DNA of 64,000 bases from Mucilaginibacter gossypiicola (GCF_900110105.1 NZ_FOCL01000010.1:1-64000), one strand, 5' to 3'; positions 36,775 through 46,237 are shown, counted from the first letter of the stretch. The notes: generated by a model not told the origin, from the letters alone. Program-made: numbers and translations.

Positions 36775-37299
36775 TTAATTCTTAGCTTTCGCTTTTAAAT
36801 CACTGATCAATTTATCTACCGACTCGTTGGTCAGGTTTTCATAAAAAGTATATTCAGGGCCAATTTGCAATACAGGGCCAAAACCACAGGCCGCAAGGCA
36901 CTCCACTCCTCTCCAGCTAAATAAGCCGTCGGGAGTAACTTCACCTTCTTTTACGCCAAGCGTTTCCTCAATATGATCCATGATCTTTTCGGCACCTACC
37001 AGGCAGCAGCCGCTTGTACGGCAAACTTCCAGTACGTACTTGCCTTGCGGGCGTAAAAAGTACATGGTATAAAATGTAGCAACCTCATATACCTCAATAG
37101 GCAGGATGCTCAAATATTCGGCAACCTTATCCATTGCAGGTGCGCTTACCCAACCAAACTCGGCCTGAACCAGGTGAAGGATTGGCAATAAGCCCGATTT
37201 TTGTTTTCCCTGCGGATAACGGCTAACTATTTCATCAAATTTGCTGATCAGTGCCGGCGAAAATTCAACCGGTTCCTGAGCTTCGTCAACTCTAAGCAT
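36775..37299 (-). CDS. nuoE: NADH-quinone oxidoreductase subunit E
   Basis: This 174-residue thioredoxin-fold subunit carries the 2Fe-2S cluster N1a, with cysteines in VCRTSGCCLVGAEKI and VECLAACGFGPVLQI. It overlaps nuoD by 8 bp and pairs with NuoF in the NADH-oxidising module. Confidence 0.96.
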   Translation of the reverse strand: MLRVDEAQEPVEFSPALISKFDEIVSRYPQGKQKSGLLPILHLVQAEFGWVSAPAMDKVAEYLSILPIEVYEVATFYTMYFLRPQGKYVLEVCRTSGCCLVGAEKIMDHIEETLGVKEGEVTPDGLFSWRGVECLAACGFGPVLQIGPEYTFYENLTNESVDKLISDLKAKAKN

Positions 37300-38503
37300 C
37301 TAACTCTCCGGCTATAACGTTTAAACTACTCATGTTAATAATAGCATCTGATAATAACATACCGCGGCTCATTGGGGCATACATCTGGTAATTGATGAAG
37401 CTTGGCCTGCGGAAATGCAAACGGTAAGGTGAACGGCCACCGTCATTAACCAGGTAAAAGCCCAGTTCGCCGTTAGTGCCCTCAACCGAATGGTAAACCT
37501 CGGTAGTTGGGGTTGGAATTTCGCCCATCACAATTTTAAAGTGATAGATCAAAGCTTCCATGTTATTATATACTTCCTCTTTCGGAGGCAGATAAAATTC
37601 AGGTACATCAGCATGGAAAATGTCGCCCGGTTCCTTATCAAGCTTGACAAGCGCCTGCTCAATAATCCTTAAGCTTTGCCACATCTCTTCGTTACGAACC
37701 AAAAAGCGGCTGTAAACATCGCCATTGTCGCCAACCGGCACTTCAAATTCAAAGTCCTCGTAAGATGAATACGGGTTCATTGCCCTTACATCGTAATCAA
37801 CACCGGCGGCACGTAATAACGGGCCTGTCCAGCTATAGCTCAACGCAGTCTCTGCAGTTACAGCGGCTACGTCGCGTGTACGGTCAACAAAAATCCTGTT
37901 ACGGTTAAACAAGCCTTCAAACTCTTTAAGGGTTTTAGGAAAGCTCTTTAAAAACGCACGTAATTTATCAAATGCACGGCTGTTAAAGTTACGCTCAAAA
38001 CCACCTATACGGCCTATATTGGTTGTAAGGCGTGAGCCGCAAACCTCTTCGTATATTTCATAGATAGCCTCACGTTGCTCCATCATGTAAAGGAAGCCGG
38101 TAAAAGCACCGGTATCTACGCCTAATACACCGTTACAAACAATGTGATCGGCAATACGGGCAAGCTCCATTACAATTACACGCAGGTAATCAACACGTTT
38201 AGGAGTTTGGATATTCAGAAGCTTTTCAACCGTCATGTGCCAGCCCATGTTATTGATGGGTGATGAACAATAATTTAAACGGTCGGTAAGTGGGGTGATC
38301 TGGTAAAAAGGCCTATGCTCGGCAATCTTTTCAAATGCGCGGTGAATATAACCAATGGTTGATACACCGCTAACGATGCGTTCGCCGTCAAGCTGAAGCA
38401 CGTTTTGAAACACACCGTGCGTAGCAGGGTGTGTTGGGCCCAGGTTAAGGGTTGATAGCTCGCTTTGCGGATCGTTATCTGTATATACAGGATGATTTTG
38501 CAT
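37292..38503 (-). CDS. nuoD: NADH-quinone oxidoreductase subunit D
   Basis: This 403-residue 49-kDa-type subunit helps form the quinone-binding site with NuoB. LGPTHPATHGVFQNVLQLDGE, IGYIHRAFEKIAEH, YCSSPINNMGWHM and the C-terminal RLHFRRPSFINYQ are conserved. Unlike in E. coli it is not fused to NuoC. Confidence 0.96.
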   Translation of the reverse strand: MQNHPVYTDNDPQSELSTLNLGPTHPATHGVFQNVLQLDGERIVSGVSTIGYIHRAFEKIAEHRPFYQITPLTDRLNYCSSPINNMGWHMTVEKLLNIQTPKRVDYLRVIVMELARIADHIVCNGVLGVDTGAFTGFLYMMEQREAIYEIYEEVCGSRLTTNIGRIGGFERNFNSRAFDKLRAFLKSFPKTLKEFEGLFNRNRIFVDRTRDVAAVTAETALSYSWTGPLLRAAGVDYDVRAMNPYSSYEDFEFEVPVGDNGDVYSRFLVRNEEMWQSLRIIEQALVKLDKEPGDIFHADVPEFYLPPKEEVYNNMEALIYHFKIVMGEIPTPTTEVYHSVEGTNGELGFYLVNDGGRSPYRLHFRRPSFINYQMYAPMSRGMLLSDAIINMSSLNVIAGELDA

Positions 38504-38614
38504 CAGTATTATTAATTAGAGTCAGGAATCAGGAAGACAAGAATCAAGATGAAGCTTATTCTTACTTCTTGATTTCCTGGTTCTCGATTCTCAATTTCTT
38601 GATTCTATAGTATG
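38504..38614. repeat. Spacer with opposed CAAGAATCAAG / CTTGATTC repeats between nuoC and nuoD
   Basis: GTCAGGAATCAGGAAGACAA and GAATCAAGATGAAG on one side face CTTCTTGATTTCCTGG and TTCTTGATTCTATAG on the other. The block could fold back on itself. It encodes no protein and resembles the low-complexity spacer between nuoK and nuoL in position and character. Confidence 0.5.
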
Positions 38615-39118
38615 TTATCTTCCGAAATAAAAATCTTTCTTGTCAACACGGTTAGGGTCTTCCAAAGGAAACTCTTTACGCATTGGGAAAGCAGTCATAT
38701 CGTCAACATTTAAGATACGACGCAAATCCGGGTGCCCGTCAAAAATAACCCCGAAAAAGTCGTATGTTTCGCGTTCCATCCAGTTAGCACCTTCCCAAAG
38801 CACAGTAGCTGTCGGTATGTGCACATCGCCATCGGCCAAAAACACTTTAATCCTGATACGGGTATTGGTGGTTAAGCTGTGCAGGTGATATATTACACCT
38901 ATTTGCTTTTCCTGCTCAGGATAGTGAATACCGGTAATATCTGTTAAAAAAGTAAATTTAAACGAGGGATCGGTTTTCAAAAACGTAAGCAGATCGATGA
39001 TCTGTTCGCGACCGGATTCAACAGTAAGCAAGCCATATGGTTCACCAATAACTGTTACTGCATCGGCAAATTTATCGCCTATTGCTTTTACTATGTCTTC
39101 GTTTGGTATAGCGGCCAT
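38615..39118 (-). CDS. nuoC: NADH-quinone oxidoreductase subunit C
   Basis: This 167-residue 30-kDa-type subunit belongs to the peripheral arm. The signature ERETYDFFGVIFDGHPDLRR with the following LEDPNRVDKKDFYFGR is clear. Its ATG overlaps the stop of nuoB by one base. Confidence 0.95.
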   Translation of the reverse strand: MAAIPNEDIVKAIGDKFADAVTVIGEPYGLLTVESGREQIIDLLTFLKTDPSFKFTFLTDITGIHYPEQEKQIGVIYHLHSLTTNTRIRIKVFLADGDVHIPTATVLWEGANWMERETYDFFGVIFDGHPDLRRILNVDDMTAFPMRKEFPLEDPNRVDKKDFYFGR

Positions 39119-39660
39119 TATTGAATCCCGTATTTAGCTAATAATTCCTGGTACTTAGGCTCGTTTCTGCGGCGCAGTGATTCTGTCTTAACCAGTTCCT
39201 GAATATTCATAAAACCATCAATAATAGCTTCCGGCCTTGGAGGGCAACCCGGTACGTAAACATCAACCGGAATCACTTCATCAATACCCTGCAAAACTGA
39301 GTAAGTATCAAATATACCACCACTTGAAGCACAGGCACCTACAGCCATTACCCAACGGGGCTCGGCCATTTGCAGGTAAACCTGGCGCAATACAGGTGCC
39401 ATTTTCTTAGCTATGGTACCCATAACCATCAGCAAATCGGCCTGACGCGGTGAAAAACTCAAACGCTCGGCACCAAAACGCGAAAGATCATAGTGAGATG
39501 CCATAGTAGCCATAAATTCGATACCGCAGCATGATGTGGCGAAGGGTAAAGGCCACAATGAATTTGAGCGTGCTATACCTATTACTTTATCAAGCGAGGT
39601 AGCAAAAAACCCGGCGCCTTCAACTCCGGCGGGGGCATCAACTAATTGAATATCACTCAT
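39118..39660 (-). CDS. nuoB: NADH-quinone oxidoreductase subunit B
   Basis: This 180-residue PSST-type subunit holds the terminal 4Fe-4S cluster N2. The adjacent cysteines in ATSCCGIEF, the cysteine in GACASSGGIFD and that in VPGCPPRPEAI are the ligands. It is the second gene of the operon, 124 bp after nuoA. Confidence 0.97.
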   Translation of the reverse strand: MSDIQLVDAPAGVEGAGFFATSLDKVIGIARSNSLWPLPFATSCCGIEFMATMASHYDLSRFGAERLSFSPRQADLLMVMGTIAKKMAPVLRQVYLQMAEPRWVMAVGACASSGGIFDTYSVLQGIDEVIPVDVYVPGCPPRPEAIIDGFMNIQELVKTESLRRRNEPKYQELLAKYGIQ

Positions 39661-39784
39661 TGAACTAAATTGATAGAAAAATCATCGTCCACTAAATGTG
39701 GATAATGGGAGCAAATTTACAATAATAACGATGTAAAATGTACACTATAGGGGCACAGGGAGTATATTTAGAATCAATCTAAAT

Positions 39785-40156
39785 TTAATCCCAATCTAAA
39801 GCGCCCTTTTTTATTACGTAGATAAAACCCAGTAAAAGCGTAGCCATAAAAATGAACATTTCAATAAGGCCGGTGGTACCTAAAGCCTTGAAATTTACCG
39901 CCCATGGATACATGAAGATCACCTCCACGTCAAACAGCACAAACAAAATGGCTACAAGGAAATACTTAATGGATATTGGTGTACGGGCATTGCCCACCAC
40001 CTCAATACCTGATTCAAACGGGGTCAGTTTATCTTTTGTTTTTCTTTTAGGACCTATTTTGTGTGTTACAAACATTGTTGTTACTACAAACCCTAATGCC
40101 ACCAACATCTGAAATATGATGGGCAAATAATTAACCGGTAAACTTTGTGCTTCCAT
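39785..40156 (-). CDS. nuoA: NADH-quinone oxidoreductase subunit A
   Basis: This 123-residue subunit has three TM helices. PFESGIEVVGNARTPISIKY and VAILFVLFDVEVIFMYPWAV are the family motifs. It is the first gene of the nuo operon; the operon promoter should lie in 40157-40284. Confidence 0.96.
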   Translation of the reverse strand: MEAQSLPVNYLPIIFQMLVALGFVVTTMFVTHKIGPKRKTKDKLTPFESGIEVVGNARTPISIKYFLVAILFVLFDVEVIFMYPWAVNFKALGTTGLIEMFIFMATLLLGFIYVIKKGALDWD

Positions 40157-40287
40157 GCTGCAAATATACTAATGCCTTAATAATAAAAAAGTGTGTTTTG
40201 CAAGGTTGTTAATCATTTCTGCTATTCATTATTAATCTTGATAGCTAATTACCTCGGTAAAATCAATTCCCAAAATCCGGCAAACAA

Positions 40288-40315
40288 AAAAGGCCTCTTT
40301 TTCAAGAGGCCTTTT
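40288..40315 (-). terminator. Terminator of the exbB-tonB-TPR operon
   Basis: AAAAGGCCTCTT (40288-40299) pairs perfectly with AAGAGGCCTTTT (40304-40315). On the minus strand a T-run follows. It lies 20 bp past the TPR gene stop and insulates it from nuoA. Confidence 0.88.
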
Positions 40316-40334
40316 ATATCAATTTGATATTTTA

Positions 40335-42029
40335 TTATTTGCTTTTACCGGCTCCGCCTTTGCGTTGGAAGAATGCTACCGCCTGTTTATTGGTAGGATC
40401 ATTTTCCCTTGCTTTGGTGAAGTTCTCAGTTGCTTTAGCTTCGTCTTTTTCTTTGTACTCATAGTAAGTACCTAAGTAAGCGTAAGCGTTTGCAAGGCTC
40501 TTTTTAGTTTTATCGTCTGCGGCACCTTTAGCAGTTACAAGCTCGATGAATTTTTCATAAAATGGTTTAGCATACCCCACGATGTTGTTACGATCTTTCT
40601 CTTTCATATCGTTAACATAAGCACGGTAAAGATAGCCATCCGCTGTAGTTGGGCTCTTTTGGTTTACATAGCTAAATGCTGAATCGGCTCTTACAAGCAA
40701 TGAATCTGCATTTGGTTTCTTTTCGTCGTAACCAAAGTAGTAGCTGATACCTTCGTAAAAATAGTCAGTCAATTTTACGTTACGGCCGGCTTTTAAAGTA
40801 ACCTGACGGTAAGCATCACCTGCCTGCTCGTATTTTTTCTGATGATATAAAGCTTTAGCAATTTCACCGTAAACATCAGTTTGAGTACTGTCAAGCTCTA
40901 ACGCTTTTTTCAGGGTATTGATACCTACTGAATCCTGACCGGTAGCCATCTGCAAACGGCCCTGGTATAAATAGTCACGAGGAATGATACGTTTTGGATC
41001 AGCTTTCTGGAACCAGGTGTTGATTGCGGTTAAGCCGTTTTGATAATCTTTGTTTTCGAAAGCCGCGTAAGCTAAATAACGGTAAACCCTTGCATTTGAG
41101 CTTGCCGATTTTGATAGATCGGTAGTAACCTGCTGTAACGTTTTGTAATCGCCAGCAAGGATCAGGAAGTCGGCATAACGCATTTGTGACTCTATAGACT
41201 GATCTGTTAAACTAAGGAATTGCTTGTAATGTTCAACAGCTTCTTTAATTTTAGCTGAAGCCATTTTAGGATCAGTGTACGCCCAACGAAGATCAGTTTC
41301 AGCCCATTCGCGGTAAGCCGGACCGTAGTTTGCGTTGATAGCCAATGCATCTTTAAATTGCTGCTCAGAACCATCAAAGTTATTAGCAAATTTATATAAT
41401 ACACCTGTTGCAACCTTAGCAGCTGGGTTTTTCGGATCAAGTGTTGAAGCGTCAGAATAGTTTGAGTAAGCTTCGTTACTTTTTAATACCGAACGGTAAG
41501 CGTCACCTAAAGCGATAAGCAAATCAACGTCTTTTGCATTAATAGCCTTTCCTTTAGTAAGCACTGCGATAGCAGCATCTGCATCAGCAGGCGCAATTTT
41601 TTTATCGGTAGTAGTAGGCAACAAATATGATAAACCTACATAAGTATAAGGTTTTGCATCCTTACCTGCCAAAGCTACAGCCTGGTTAAAGTTGGTTGTA
41701 GCACCGGCATTATCTTTATCTAAACGGGCAACAGCACCTAAACCGGCATAATTCAATGCTGACTTTGGATTTGCAGCAATACCTTTATTGAAAACGACTT
41801 TCGCCGAATCAGAATAGTCCTGTTTAATGTACACCCAACCCAGGTAAAAGAAATTTTCGTCTTTAGTTGGTTGAGTTGTAGTAAGCGTTTTGAGCATCGA
41901 CTCTGCTTTCTGATATTGTTCGGCGTCAATAGCTTTTCTGGCGTCGGCAAGACTCTGCGCAAAAACTGATGATGAACCTAAAAATACCAGTCCGAAAGAA
42001 GCCGTAGCTATTTTACTGATCATTTTCAT
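40335..42029 (-). CDS. Exported tetratricopeptide-repeat protein
   Basis: This 564-residue protein starts with a signal peptide (start MKMISKIATASFG, cleavage near SVFAQ). Many TPR-type helical repeats follow (for example ENFFYLGWVYIKQDYSDSAK and DVYGEIAKALYHQKKYEQAG) up to the C-terminus. It is probably a periplasmic scaffold. It is the last gene of the TonB/ExbBD operon, 10 bp after a PstS-like lipoprotein, so a link to TonB function or envelope assembly is likely but unproven. Confidence 0.88.
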   Translation of the reverse strand: MKMISKIATASFGLVFLGSSSVFAQSLADARKAIDAEQYQKAESMLKTLTTTQPTKDENFFYLGWVYIKQDYSDSAKVVFNKGIAANPKSALNYAGLGAVARLDKDNAGATTNFNQAVALAGKDAKPYTYVGLSYLLPTTTDKKIAPADADAAIAVLTKGKAINAKDVDLLIALGDAYRSVLKSNEAYSNYSDASTLDPKNPAAKVATGVLYKFANNFDGSEQQFKDALAINANYGPAYREWAETDLRWAYTDPKMASAKIKEAVEHYKQFLSLTDQSIESQMRYADFLILAGDYKTLQQVTTDLSKSASSNARVYRYLAYAAFENKDYQNGLTAINTWFQKADPKRIIPRDYLYQGRLQMATGQDSVGINTLKKALELDSTQTDVYGEIAKALYHQKKYEQAGDAYRQVTLKAGRNVKLTDYFYEGISYYFGYDEKKPNADSLLVRADSAFSYVNQKSPTTADGYLYRAYVNDMKEKDRNNIVGYAKPFYEKFIELVTAKGAADDKTKKSLANAYAYLGTYYEYKEKDEAKATENFTKARENDPTNKQAVAFFQRKGGAGKSK

Positions 42030-42039
42030 CTTTATTTAG

Positions 42040-42966
42040 TTATAGTTTACTTTTTAAAATTATTTCTCTTGGCGGAATGGAATCTGGCAATAAACCCGAT
42101 TTCAATATTATCCGCTGTCCTACATCACTGGCCAAAAATGTAACAAATCCGGCCGCTAATCCATTTTTACTTGAGCTATTAACCATATATAGTGTCCTGC
42201 TCAATGGGTACTGTTTTAAGACAAGTGATTCTTGCGAAGGTTTAAAATATTCGTTGGCGTATTGCTTGTTGCCTTCGTCTCTAACTCCTACAATTTTCAC
42301 TCCATCAACATAACTGGCGTAAGCCTTTTCCGGGTTGTTAAGCCAGCTAAAACCTATGATGCCCAAAGCATCAGGATGCTCGTTTACGTATTTAATAACG
42401 TCGACATTCGATTTAAGCGCATAAATGTTTTTTTGCTTAAACTCCTTATTACCAGAGAAATCCTTCAAATATCTTACCAAACTTGAGTTTGGATTATCAA
42501 AAACGATAGTTTTATTTCCGGCACCCTGACCGTTAAGTTCCTTCTTTAGTTCGGCAACTGTGATAGCAGTATCGCCCGATGCTTTATTCACTATCAGCGT
42601 GATTGCATCTACCGCAAAAGGTACAACCTCAACGCTCAACGAACGACGGGTAATAATATTACGTTCTGCGGTATCCAGTTCACGTGATAGTATTGCAACT
42701 CTTACGCTGTCATTTAACAACATATTTACAGCTTGGTTTTCTGTTTTATAAACAAATACCGGGTTAGCGTTGGGAAACCGGCTTCTGTAAACATATTCTT
42801 CCTGTGCTACTATGGGCGAAAAAGACTCATCAGCAACAAAAGTTGCCGTTCCTGTGTTGAAGCCATCGGTTGGTACAGATTTTACTTGTTTCTGTTTGCA
42901 AGCCTGCAAAGAAGCTATTGACACAAGTAAAATCGATACGTATACAACTCGTAAATTAATCTTCAT
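42040..42966 (-). CDS. PstS-like substrate-binding lipoprotein
   Basis: This 308-residue lipoprotein has a lipobox SLQAC (Cys23). The body resembles PstS-type periplasmic phosphate-binding proteins: SREL and a later NPNSSLVRYLKDFSGNKEF segment, then NEHPDALGIIGFSWLNNPE and the C-terminal FVTFLASDVGQRIILKSGLLP. No PstCAB permease is near. Its place in an exbB-exbD-tonB operon, overlapping the small membrane gene by 11 bp, suggests a role tied to TonB, perhaps sensing or accessory binding rather than phosphate uptake. Confidence 0.85.
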   Translation of the reverse strand: MKINLRVVYVSILLVSIASLQACKQKQVKSVPTDGFNTGTATFVADESFSPIVAQEEYVYRSRFPNANPVFVYKTENQAVNMLLNDSVRVAILSRELDTAERNIITRRSLSVEVVPFAVDAITLIVNKASGDTAITVAELKKELNGQGAGNKTIVFDNPNSSLVRYLKDFSGNKEFKQKNIYALKSNVDVIKYVNEHPDALGIIGFSWLNNPEKAYASYVDGVKIVGVRDEGNKQYANEYFKPSQESLVLKQYPLSRTLYMVNSSSKNGLAAGFVTFLASDVGQRIILKSGLLPDSIPPREIILKSKL

Positions 42967-43186
42967 ACTGATCCTTCTTAAACAATCTTGAAAATCTTAA
43001 AATCGCGTAACCAATAATAAACGCACCGAAAAGTAAACGTTGGTAATGTTGCAGTTGCAACGGGAGTGCATCCCAAAACATGATCATGAGACCTAAAACC
43101 ACGAAGCAAATAAATGCAGCGGTTCCTAAAATAAGCAAAAACCGCCTTTTGGGCGATTTTTGCTCTTTATTGTAATTAAATGGCAT
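42956..43186 (-). CDS. Small two-TM protein of the TonB operon
   Basis: This 76-residue protein has a basic N-terminus (NYNKEQKSPKRRF) and two hydrophobic segments at about 17-38 and 46-65, the second ending FSRLFKKDQYED. I recognise no named family. It lies 3 bp after tonB and overlaps the PstS-like gene by 11 bp, so it is translated with the operon. It may be an inner-membrane accessory of the Ton complex. Confidence 0.75.
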   Translation of the reverse strand: MPFNYNKEQKSPKRRFLLILGTAAFICFVVLGLMIMFWDALPLQLQHYQRLLFGAFIIGYAILRFSRLFKKDQYED

Positions 43187-43189
43187 TAC

Positions 43190-44020
43190 TTATTCTTCAG
43201 ATGCTAAAGTAAAGCTAATTGGAACGCTGTACTGTACACGAACCGGACGACCGTTTTGTATACCAGGTTTCCATTTTGGTGAATTTTTCAATACACGAAC
43301 CGCTTCCTCGTCGCAACCGCTGCCGATGCCCCTAACAACTTTAATGTCAGTTAAAGAACCATCTTTTTCAACAACGAATGTACAAATTACACGTCCTTGA
43401 GTATTGTTTTCACGGGCAACAGCCGGATACCTGATGTTTTTGCTCAGGTACTGACCAAATTTCTCTAAACCGCCGGCAAATTCTGGAACCTGCTCAACTG
43501 AAGTAAAGATCTGGTTAGGATCGGCTTCTACCACTTGTTTTACGTCTGAGTTACCTACTGGCTCATCAATTCTGATGTCCGCGTTAGGATCGCCTTTTTG
43601 GTCTTTCTGACCTGGATCTGCAACAGCAAGTTCTTTTACTGTTGGCGGATCTTTCTCCTTAACCTCGTTATCTGGTTTTACAACCGGAGGAGGGAAACGT
43701 ACCTGGTCAACCTTTGGTTTTGGTGGTTCAGGTGGCGGCGGAGGTGGTTTCTTGGTTTGGTCAACCGGTGGCGGAGGTAACAGAACAACGTCTGTTATCT
43801 TCACTTTTTGGTCTTTCTCTGGGATAAGACCTTTGATCTTGTTGATGATAGTTGGCAAAGAAACGATGAATACAAAAACTACGATAGCAATAATCAATGA
43901 TTTGCTTGTATTCTTTGAATTTTCTTTTCTTAGCTCGTAAGCGCCATAGGCCTTATTACGATTACTAAAAACAACGTCGATCCATTCCTGCTTTAGTATG
44001 TCTAATTTTGATCCTAACAT
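43190..44020 (-). CDS. tonB: TonB family energy transducer
   Basis: This 276-residue protein has one N-terminal TM segment at about 41-62, a proline-rich periplasmic spacer (PPPPPEPPKP) and a C-terminal TonB domain (about 185-275; GRVICTFVVEKDGSLTDIKV, WKPGIQNGRPVRVQYSVPIS). It carries proton-motive energy from ExbB/ExbD to outer-membrane receptors such as the SusC at 18.9-22.1 kb. Before the TM lies WIDVVFSNRNKAYGAYELRK, a stretch usual in Bacteroidota TonB proteins. Confidence 0.94.
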   Translation of the reverse strand: MLGSKLDILKQEWIDVVFSNRNKAYGAYELRKENSKNTSKSLIIAIVVFVFIVSLPTIINKIKGLIPEKDQKVKITDVVLLPPPPVDQTKKPPPPPPEPPKPKVDQVRFPPPVVKPDNEVKEKDPPTVKELAVADPGQKDQKGDPNADIRIDEPVGNSDVKQVVEADPNQIFTSVEQVPEFAGGLEKFGQYLSKNIRYPAVARENNTQGRVICTFVVEKDGSLTDIKVVRGIGSGCDEEAVRVLKNSPKWKPGIQNGRPVRVQYSVPISFTLASEE

Positions 44021-44060
44021 CTGTTAAGGCTTTAATGGAAATTAATAACGTTATTTAATA

Positions 44061-44606
44061 CTATTTATTATCGTTGTACAAGCCGTCTTTCTTCAACAAT
44101 TCTATCTCCGGTGCAGATATATCTACAATGCCGTAGCTCTGAATATTGGCTATGTTAATTTCGTCAAGCGTGCTCACCATATTTTTGTATTTTGACTTAT
44201 CGCTTGGCTTAATAACAACAAACATAAATTTGCCTGTTTTCTGCTGTACTTCTTTACTTTTCTCAATTAACGTTTTACGTAGTCCATCCGGACCAAAATT
44301 GTCAATTGTTGGCGCTGATTTTCCTGGCTCGCCAATATACCACTCCAATTTATCGTCGCTGCCCAATAAAATGGTCATTGAACGTGAAGCGGCAATATCC
44401 ATCTGATCTTTTGTATGTTCATCTTTATCAGGCATGGCCAAGTCCATCGCTTTTGGTTTAGCGAGTGTAGTGGTCATGATGAAGAAAGTGATCAACAAGA
44501 AAGCCAGGTCAACCATCGCGGTTAAGTCGATACGGGTTGATTGCTTTTTACTGCGAACCTTACCGCCTTTGTGTTTCCCTCCCCCGGAGGTATCTAATTC
44601 TGCCAT
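44061..44606 (-). CDS. exbD: ExbD/TolR family protein (second copy)
   Basis: This 181-residue protein has a single TM helix (about 29-48). RIDLTAMVDLAFLLITFFIM holds the proton-conducting aspartate of ExbD. The periplasmic part has an insertion-rich loop and ends VDISAPEIELLKKDGLY. It lies 6 bp after the first exbD, so two different ExbD proteins are made per operon. Confidence 0.93.
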   Translation of the reverse strand: MAELDTSGGGKHKGGKVRSKKQSTRIDLTAMVDLAFLLITFFIMTTTLAKPKAMDLAMPDKDEHTKDQMDIAASRSMTILLGSDDKLEWYIGEPGKSAPTIDNFGPDGLRKTLIEKSKEVQQKTGKFMFVVIKPSDKSKYKNMVSTLDEINIANIQSYGIVDISAPEIELLKKDGLYNDNK

Positions 44607-44612
44607 GGTCTT

Positions 44613-45236
44613 TTATTTTTTAGCTGCACCACCGGCGCTGCCCAAATCCGTAATTAAACTAAACTTGTTAACTTTTTGCTTTTGCAAAATACCGATAACA
44701 TCCTTAATAACCGGATATTCTTCTTTGCTGTCGCCTTTAATAGCTAAACGCAATTCTTTGTTGTGCAAAGCCTTGGTAGCTATACGTGCCTGGCGAATCC
44801 AGTTGGTAAGTTCACCAGAAACAGAATCTCTCGGGATACCCGGCTGAGCATATTTCTTTTGCTGATCAGCAGATAAAGCTATAAACTGTTTCAACTGGGT
44901 CATTGGTACACCAAATGAGGTGATAGTTGAAAACCTTGTTTGCTCTTCGGGTGTAAAGGTCATGTGATATATTGTACCCATTTGGTTCAACATTTCCTTG
45001 CGGATATCAACACCTTCAACGCCAAAAAACGCTTTTTGTTTACCCACTGATACTGTAGCAAAATCAGACTCCGGTACCGGCTGTTGAATTGAAGATTTTG
45101 GTATATCAATAGGTACCGGATCTTCGGTTTTTACTTTTGCGGTCATGATGAAGAACGTAAGCAAAAGGAACGCCACGTCACACATCGCGGTCATGTCAAT
45201 TGCTGTACTCTTCCTTGGAACTTTTATCCTTGCCAT
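44613..45236 (-). CDS. exbD: ExbD/TolR family protein (first copy)
   Basis: This 207-residue protein has the ExbD TM helix with the key aspartate in AIDMTAMCDVAFLLLTFFIM. The periplasmic domain is longer than in the second copy, with an inserted segment (about 85-130) not usual in short ExbD proteins, then LAIKGDSKEEYPVIKDVIGI. It lies between exbB and the second exbD. Confidence 0.93.
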   Translation of the reverse strand: MARIKVPRKSTAIDMTAMCDVAFLLLTFFIMTAKVKTEDPVPIDIPKSSIQQPVPESDFATVSVGKQKAFFGVEGVDIRKEMLNQMGTIYHMTFTPEEQTRFSTITSFGVPMTQLKQFIALSADQQKKYAQPGIPRDSVSGELTNWIRQARIATKALHNKELRLAIKGDSKEEYPVIKDVIGILQKQKVNKFSLITDLGSAGGAAKK

Positions 45237-45327
45237 ATCAATTTTTTCCTATTAAAAATATTAGTGATTAGTATTAAACTATTGCCGCCTTTACTTATTG
45301 TGCATTAAGGCATTAGCACTAATATTC

Positions 45328-46164
45328 TTATTTGTTTTTGTGTGATGAAGCAAATGTTTGAACGATGCTAAAGCCAGTTTCGTCAATAGCATAAGTCAAT
45401 TTATCAATTTTTGATGTAAACACGTTGTACATTACGATAGAGATAGCAGAAGTACTGATACCAAATGCAGTGTTGATCAAGGCCTCAGAGATGTGAGAAG
45501 AAAGTTCAACCTGGTTAGGTACACCAGCAGTTGCTAATGAAGAGAACGCTTTGATCATACCCACAACCGTACCTAACAAACCTGTTAATGTACCGATAGA
45601 TACCAAAGTAGCGATGATAGTTAAGTTTTGCTCAAGCATTGGCATTTCCAAAGCAGTAGCTTCTTCGATGTCTTTTTGGATAGCTAAAGTTTTCTGGTCA
45701 ACGTCAAGGTTTGGTTCAGCTTCCATTTCACCATATTTTTTCAATGCTGATTTGATAACGTTAGCAACAGAACCTTTTTGTTTGTCGCACTCTGCAGAAG
45801 CACCGGCAATGTTACCAGCGTTTAAAAGAGCCTGGATTTTCCTTACGAAACCATCAACACTGCCAGTACCTGAAGCTTTGCTGATAACGATGAAACGCTC
45901 GATAGAGAAAACGATAACCATTAATAAGAAACCCATGATCACGGGTACGATAACACCACCACTATGAACAGTACCGAAAATGTCTGAAGGATAACCGTGC
46001 TCTACGTCACCACCTTTGAAGTGGCTTGGATCACCTAAAATGAATATAAAGATACAAGTTGTAACAATAAGACAGATCGGAATAGTTAAAGAAGCAAACA
46101 TGCCCGATGCACTTGAGCTTTCTTTCTTAACAGGAGTAGTTGGTTTTGTTGGTGCGTTTGCCAT
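45328..46164 (-). CDS. exbB: MotA/TolQ/ExbB proton channel protein
   Basis: This 278-residue inner-membrane protein has an N-terminal TM (about 25-44), a second TM (about 72-90) leading to ERFIVISKASG, and a C-terminal ExbB domain (LTIIATLVSIGTLTGLLGTVVGMIKAFSSL, EALINTAFGISTSAISIVMY). It forms the ExbB pentamer around ExbD. It is the first gene of the operon and has a 428-bp upstream region. A Ser/Ala/Pro-rich N-terminus precedes TM1. Confidence 0.95.
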   Translation of the reverse strand: MANAPTKPTTPVKKESSSASGMFASLTIPICLIVTTCIFIFILGDPSHFKGGDVEHGYPSDIFGTVHSGGVIVPVIMGFLLMVIVFSIERFIVISKASGTGSVDGFVRKIQALLNAGNIAGASAECDKQKGSVANVIKSALKKYGEMEAEPNLDVDQKTLAIQKDIEEATALEMPMLEQNLTIIATLVSIGTLTGLLGTVVGMIKAFSSLATAGVPNQVELSSHISEALINTAFGISTSAISIVMYNVFTSKIDKLTYAIDETGFSIVQTFASSHKNK

Positions 46165-46237
46165 TACTTTTGAATTTTTAGTTTTTGTTTTTGTTTATTT
46201 TATAAGTTAGTTAAAATGCGCTGTTTGTTGGGAATAA

